Below, in pieces: positions 60,684-64,000 of a stretch of 64,000 nucleotides of DNA. Source of the stretch: a bacterium (GTDB taxonomy: Bacteria > Zhuqueibacterota > Zhuqueibacteria > Oleimicrobiales > Geothermoviventaceae); contig JAPWUV010000011.1 of NCBI GenBank assembly GCA_028275345.1, positions 57,288-121,287 on the forward strand, read 5' to 3'. How positions within the stretch are numbered: position 1 is the stretch's first letter; each line of letters opens with the position of its first letter. The position numbers and the translations under genes were made by a program. A model generated the notes under the pieces. That model was not told where the DNA came from and ran no database searches. It worked only from the letters and a program-made list of their open reading frames with translations.

Positions 60684-62270
60684 ATGCGACAATCGTCCCA
60701 AGCCTGCCTTCGAACGCTCCTTCTCGCGATCGGGATGATGGCGAGTTCGCTTCCGCCGGTCCGGGCGCAGCAGAGGGATCTTTTCTACCAGGCTCAGGAG
60801 GCACGCAATCGCCAGGATTGGCGCCAGGCTGCTACGCTGTACCGAACCCTCTGGACGGACACGGCTTTCCAGTCGTGGCGCCGAGAAGAAGCGCTCTTCT
60901 GGCTGGCCTACTGCCAGCAGCAACTTGGCCAGGTGGAGGAAGCACTCCAATCGTACGGAGAGTATTTGGATCGCTATCCGGAGGGCAGATTCCGCGCGCT
61001 CGTTGAGGCGCGATTGCGCGCACTGGCCTCGCAGAAAGGCATCCCTCCCGAAGCTCCCGTTGCACGGCGGCTGACACAGGTCGAGAACCAGGCGCGGTGG
61101 TCAGCCATTTCAGCCATGCGCTTCGGCGCGGAAGATTTGCCGCTTCTCCTCGATATGCTGGGAAAGGAGACGGATCCGAACCTGCGCGTCCTCCTGGTGG
61201 AACGGCTCGGACGACTCCAGAATCCGCAAGTGGTACCCCCGTTGGAAGCCATCGCGCTCACGGACACGTCGTTCCGGATTCGCGCGATTGCGATCCAGAC
61301 CCTCGGCGGGATCCGGCATCCCTCCGCGACCGGGACCCTACTCCGTCTTGCGGAGAACGCGCGGGACCCGGAAATCCTGGCGATAATCCTTCCGGCCCTG
61401 TCGGAAACGCGCTCAGATGCGGTGCTGCCGGTGCTGTACCGCGTCGCCTGCTGTCATGAGTCTCCCTCTCTCCGATCCCAAGCCATCCTCCAGATGGCGG
61501 CTTTCCCTGCAGCTGTCGCCTATATGGACAGCCTCTACCGCATCGCTCTCCAAGGAACGACGGCGGATCGCATCGCAAGCCTCGGTGCTCTGGCTACCCT
61601 GACGCGAACGCCGCAGGGCGAGCGCTTCTGGAGTCAAACGAAGCTACGGAGACTTCTGCAAACGGTAGTGCAGGACACCACCGCCGCTTGTATCCATGCT
61701 TTCGCCCACCTCGTCTCCGAAACGGACGAACGGCAGTGGCGCCAGATCAGTCCCAGCATCTTCGAGGTAATGGCCAACTCCGGTCACGGGACTCTGGACC
61801 GGGCCTTCCTGTGGCTCTTCCGCACCAGGGGGCTCGGCGGCGTGACGCCCCAGCGGTTCATCCAGACACTCAGCCAGCCCCACACGGACGTTAGGCGAGC
61901 CGCCTCCATCCTGGAAACTCTCCAACATCACAGCCCGGAGGAAACGGAACGAGCGCTCCGCACCTACGTCCGAAGTCACCGACCGGCCATCGACCTGGCA
62001 GCGCTCGCCGCGGTGGTCCGCTCCGAGGTGTACCTGCGCGTGTTGGAGGAGGAACTGGCTTCTCCTGACCCGGGCTGGCGCGTGTCGGTGACCCGCGGTC
62101 TCGGGGCGGTCGCCCATCGAGATTCACGCGCGGTGAGCCTGCTGATCCGGCTTGCAGAGGCAGACCCCAGCCCGGCGGTTCAACTCGAGGCATTCGAGCA
62201 GCTGGGCCACCTCCCGACGCCGGAGGCTCAGAACGCCGCACGCCGGCTCCTGGAGGAGAAGTACCGCTGA
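60684..62270 (+). CDS. exported TPR/HEAT-repeat protein
   Basis: A 528-residue secreted protein. Signal peptide about 1-28 (ending VRAQQ), two TPR-like repeats (RQDWRQAATLYRTLW, GQVEEALQSYGEYLDRYPEG), then many HEAT-type repeats, for example LRVLLVERLGRLQNPQVVPPL, FRIRAIAIQTLGGIRHPSAT and PAVQLEAFEQLGHLPTPEAQ at the end. Such solenoids act as binding scaffolds. The ATG at 60684 has GGGAAGG upstream. Placement after the sigma/anti-sigma pair suggests that it senses or scaffolds an envelope process under that regulon (inference). Confidence 0.82.
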   Translation: MRQSSQACLRTLLLAIGMMASSLPPVRAQQRDLFYQAQEARNRQDWRQAATLYRTLWTDTAFQSWRREEALFWLAYCQQQLGQVEEALQSYGEYLDRYPEGRFRALVEARLRALASQKGIPPEAPVARRLTQVENQARWSAISAMRFGAEDLPLLLDMLGKETDPNLRVLLVERLGRLQNPQVVPPLEAIALTDTSFRIRAIAIQTLGGIRHPSATGTLLRLAENARDPEILAIILPALSETRSDAVLPVLYRVACCHESPSLRSQAILQMAAFPAAVAYMDSLYRIALQGTTADRIASLGALATLTRTPQGERFWSQTKLRRLLQTVVQDTTAACIHAFAHLVSETDERQWRQISPSIFEVMANSGHGTLDRAFLWLFRTRGLGGVTPQRFIQTLSQPHTDVRRAASILETLQHHSPEETERALRTYVRSHRPAIDLAALAAVVRSEVYLRVLEEELASPDPGWRVSVTRGLGAVAHRDSRAVSLLIRLAEADPSPAVQLEAFEQLGHLPTPEAQNAARRLLEEKYR

Positions 62271-62305
62271 CTCCAGCCTCGCGCCCTCCCAGGCCGTCAG
62301 CGCCT

Positions 62306-63556
62306 TCATTTGCCGAACATCACCCGGCAGATGAACAAAGCGCCGAGGATCCCCGCGCAATCTCCCACCAGACCCGCAGGAACGGCGTGGCGCGTCTTCT
62401 TCACCTGGATGCTGCCGAAATAAACGGCGATCACGTAGAAGGTGGTCTCCGTGCACCCGTAAATGGTAGATGCCAAGCGGCCGATGAAGGAATCCGGGCC
62501 GTGGGTCTTCATCAGTTCGGTGACGATCCCGAGGGTGCCGCTTCCGGAAAGCGGGCGCATCAGCGCAGCGGGCAGTACCTCAGCCGGCATACCGATCAGA
62601 CTCGTGAGCGGGGAGACAATTCGGACAAAGAGATCCATGGCTCCGGAGCCGCGGAACATCCCGATAGCCACCAAGATCGCTACGAGGAAAGGAATGATCC
62701 GAATCGCAATCTGGAAGCCCTCCTTCGCCCCCTCGACGAATACCTCGTACACGCGCACCCTCCTCGCGGCGGCGGCTACCGGAATCGCAAACAGAAGCGA
62801 CGGAATGGCCCAATCCGACACGAAGGAGATCACCCGACGGAAAAGGTCCGCCGTAAGCCAGCCGAAGAGGAGGGACAGAACTCCAGCCCATTTCAGGATC
62901 GCCAGCAGCAAGACCAAGGCGAAGATCGTCAGAATCGCCTTCCCCAGTCCAAGGAGCCGTGATTTCCGCTCGCTGGCCTGCAGCTGTGCGTACTCCAAGG
63001 ACCTGGTCGCCAGCACAGCAGCAACGGTCGCGCAGGTGGAGGCGAAGATGGTGGTGCCAATGATCTCCGTGGGATTGGAGGAACCCAGCTGGGCCCGGAT
63101 CGCGATCATGGTGGCTGGGATGAGGGTAATGCTGGCCGTATTCAGCGCCAGGAACATGACCATCGCGTTGGTCGCCGTCTCCTTCTCCGGATTGAGCTTC
63201 TGGAGCTCCTCCATGGCTTTGAGCCCGAGGGGGGTGGCCGCATTGCCCAGCCCGAGCCAGTTGGCCGCGATGTTCAGAACCATGGCCCCCATGGCCGGGT
63301 GGTCAGGTGGCACATCAGGGAAAAGCCGCCTTGCGATGGGACGGACCAGCCGGGCAAGCGCTCGGACCATCCCGGCCTCCTCGGCAATGCGCATGATCCC
63401 GAGCCACAAGGCCATGATGCCGACCAGGCCCAAGGCGATCTCCACCGCGGTGCCGGAGTAGTCGAAAGCGGCCTTGGTCACCTGGGAGATCTTCCCGGAG
63501 GCCCCGCCCACCACAATGGCGATGGCCATTAGCCCAAGCCAAATGTAATTCAGCAC
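62306..63556 (-). CDS. SpmA-SpmB fusion membrane protein (nucleoside-recognition domains)
   Basis: A 416-residue integral membrane protein that joins the two spore-maturation-type proteins. The first half (about 1-200) matches SpmA: VEIALGLVGIMALWLGIMRIAEEAG, MGAMVLNIAANWLGLGNAATPLGLKAM. The second half (about 235-416) matches SpmB: DWAIPSLLFAIPVAAAARRVRVYEVFVEGAKEG, LMRPLSGSGTLGIV, YGCTETTFYVIAVYFGSI. In non-sporulating bacteria the fused form is widespread; its transport role is unknown. The GTG start at 63556 has GAGGAGG five bases upstream. Confidence 0.9.
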   Translation of the reverse strand: MLNYIWLGLMAIAIVVGGASGKISQVTKAAFDYSGTAVEIALGLVGIMALWLGIMRIAEEAGMVRALARLVRPIARRLFPDVPPDHPAMGAMVLNIAANWLGLGNAATPLGLKAMEELQKLNPEKETATNAMVMFLALNTASITLIPATMIAIRAQLGSSNPTEIIGTTIFASTCATVAAVLATRSLEYAQLQASERKSRLLGLGKAILTIFALVLLLAILKWAGVLSLLFGWLTADLFRRVISFVSDWAIPSLLFAIPVAAAARRVRVYEVFVEGAKEGFQIAIRIIPFLVAILVAIGMFRGSGAMDLFVRIVSPLTSLIGMPAEVLPAALMRPLSGSGTLGIVTELMKTHGPDSFIGRLASTIYGCTETTFYVIAVYFGSIQVKKTRHAVPAGLVGDCAGILGALFICRVMFGK

Positions 63557-63637
63557 TTCTGCCTCCTCGCGAAATGCTGCTCCGTCTGCCGGCCCGCGGG
63601 GAAAACGCTCTCCCCCCGGCGACCCGATCCGGCTACC

Positions 63638-64000
63638 TCAGCGGCGGAGCGTGGCAATCAACCGCATCGGATGAATGAGGAGGTCCAGGGCGGTGCAAAT
63701 CCCGGGAGCTACGACGTCTGCGGCGGCCACTGCTTCGCTGCTTGCTCCTTCCGGGCCGAGGACCGCGATCCCGAGTCCCGAGCTGCGCAGCATCCCGACA
63801 TCGTTGGCCCCGTTCCCCATGGCGACGACGGACTCCGCGCCGAGCCGCGCCACGAAGCGCTCTTTAGCCTCCCTCTCTTGCAGATGCGGGATCTTCTCGC
63901 ACGACACGCCCAGCCGTTCGGCTACTTCGTGAGCACGGCCCAAGGTATCCGCCGTGAGCAGGATGATCTTGAGTTTTTCCCGGAGCGTGTCGATCCGCTC
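63638..64000 (-). CDS. HAD-family hydrolase, soluble P-type-ATPase-like, N-terminus outside window
   Basis: The C-terminal ~120 residues of a HAD phosphatase; the frame is open through the end of the window, so the start lies beyond 64000 and the TTG at 63943 is internal. Motif III Lys is in LQEREAKERFV and motif IV is MGNGANDVGML, followed by LGIAVLGPEGASSEAVAAADVV and LDLLIHPMRLIATLRR. This ending resembles stand-alone proteins related to the catalytic domain of P-type ATPases (COG4087-like) more than phosphoserine phosphatase. Substrate unknown. Confidence 0.8.
   Translation of the reverse strand, partial: ERIDTLREKLKIILLTADTLGRAHEVAERLGVSCEKIPHLQEREAKERFVARLGAESVVAMGNGANDVGMLRSSGLGIAVLGPEGASSEAVAAADVVAPGICTALDLLIHPMRLIATLRR

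Noticed and set aside
63638..64000. Phosphoserine phosphatase (SerB) call for the last gene
   Set aside because: The motif IV region and the ending fit soluble P-type-ATPase-like HAD proteins better; only the C-terminus is visible.

Overview
This window is GC-rich bacterial chromosome with densely packed genes, short overlaps and many GTG/TTG starts. The gene families suggest a Gram-negative member of the FCB superphylum, possibly a candidate phylum such as KSB1, Zixibacteria or Latescibacteria; this is inference from families, not a tree. The pointers are a GWxTD-family TPR protein, a Big_5-type Ig-like lipoprotein, DUF4416, a TonB/ExbB/ExbD system, an ADP-heptose-type glycosyltransferase, an SpmA-SpmB fusion and several L,D-transpeptidases. 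I saw no phage, insertion sequence, CRISPR array, rRNA or convincing tRNA.

Layout. 1-1648 (+): end of upp, then a secreted TPR protein. 1736-7956 (-): a housekeeping run rpsU, yqeY, cvpA, mutS2, inositol monophosphatase, PH-domain protein and isoaspartyl peptidase, behind a good sigma-70-like promoter. 8123-8848 (-): secreted protein of unknown function. 9039-14515 (+): DUF6599, Tat-exported DUF362, MBL hydrolase, TonB, ExbB, ExbD and a YgjP-type zinc protease. 14516-14755: convergent gap full of hairpins. 14756-18416 (-): a cell-envelope cluster with a DUF4398-like lipoprotein under its own promoter and terminator, an L,D-transpeptidase carrying the same helical domain, a second L,D-transpeptidase, and a protein that looks like a catalytically dead paralogue. 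18458-26941 (-): an IorA-like ThDP enzyme lacking ferredoxin clusters, glycolate oxidase glcD/glcE/glcF, a GH172 lipoprotein and a URO-D-family protein. 27202-29508 (+): GWxTD/TPR protein. 29601-36219 (-): M24 peptidase, sodium/solute symporter, a 58-residue basic protein, a TsaC/YciO protein, an NlpC/P60 hydrolase, a GNAT acetyltransferase and a DUF1848 protein.

36595-48208 (-) is a complete branched-chain amino-acid operon, ilvD-ilvB-ilvN-ilvC-leuA-leuC-leuD-leuB-ilvE-proC. Its leader has a Leu-rich 55-codon ORF and a 13-bp inverted repeat, and its LeuA lacks the C-terminal leucine-sensing domain. Upstream on the same strand (48515-57190) lie priA, an Ig-like lipoprotein, lysA, dapF, a heptosyltransferase-like protein, DUF488 and a NYN-domain protein. 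57587-62270 (+) holds an arylamine N-acetyltransferase-like protein, DUF4416, an ECF sigma factor with a zinc-finger anti-sigma factor, and a HEAT-repeat protein. 62306-64000 (-) holds the SpmA-SpmB fusion and the C-terminal part of a HAD phosphatase.

The strongest candidate for an undescribed system is the L,D-transpeptidase/DUF4398 cluster, which resembles a lineage-specific counterpart of the enterobacterial Lpp/Ldt system that ties the outer membrane to peptidoglycan. Next are the ilv leader ORF paired with the short LeuA, and the ferredoxin-less IorA-like enzyme next to glycolate oxidase.
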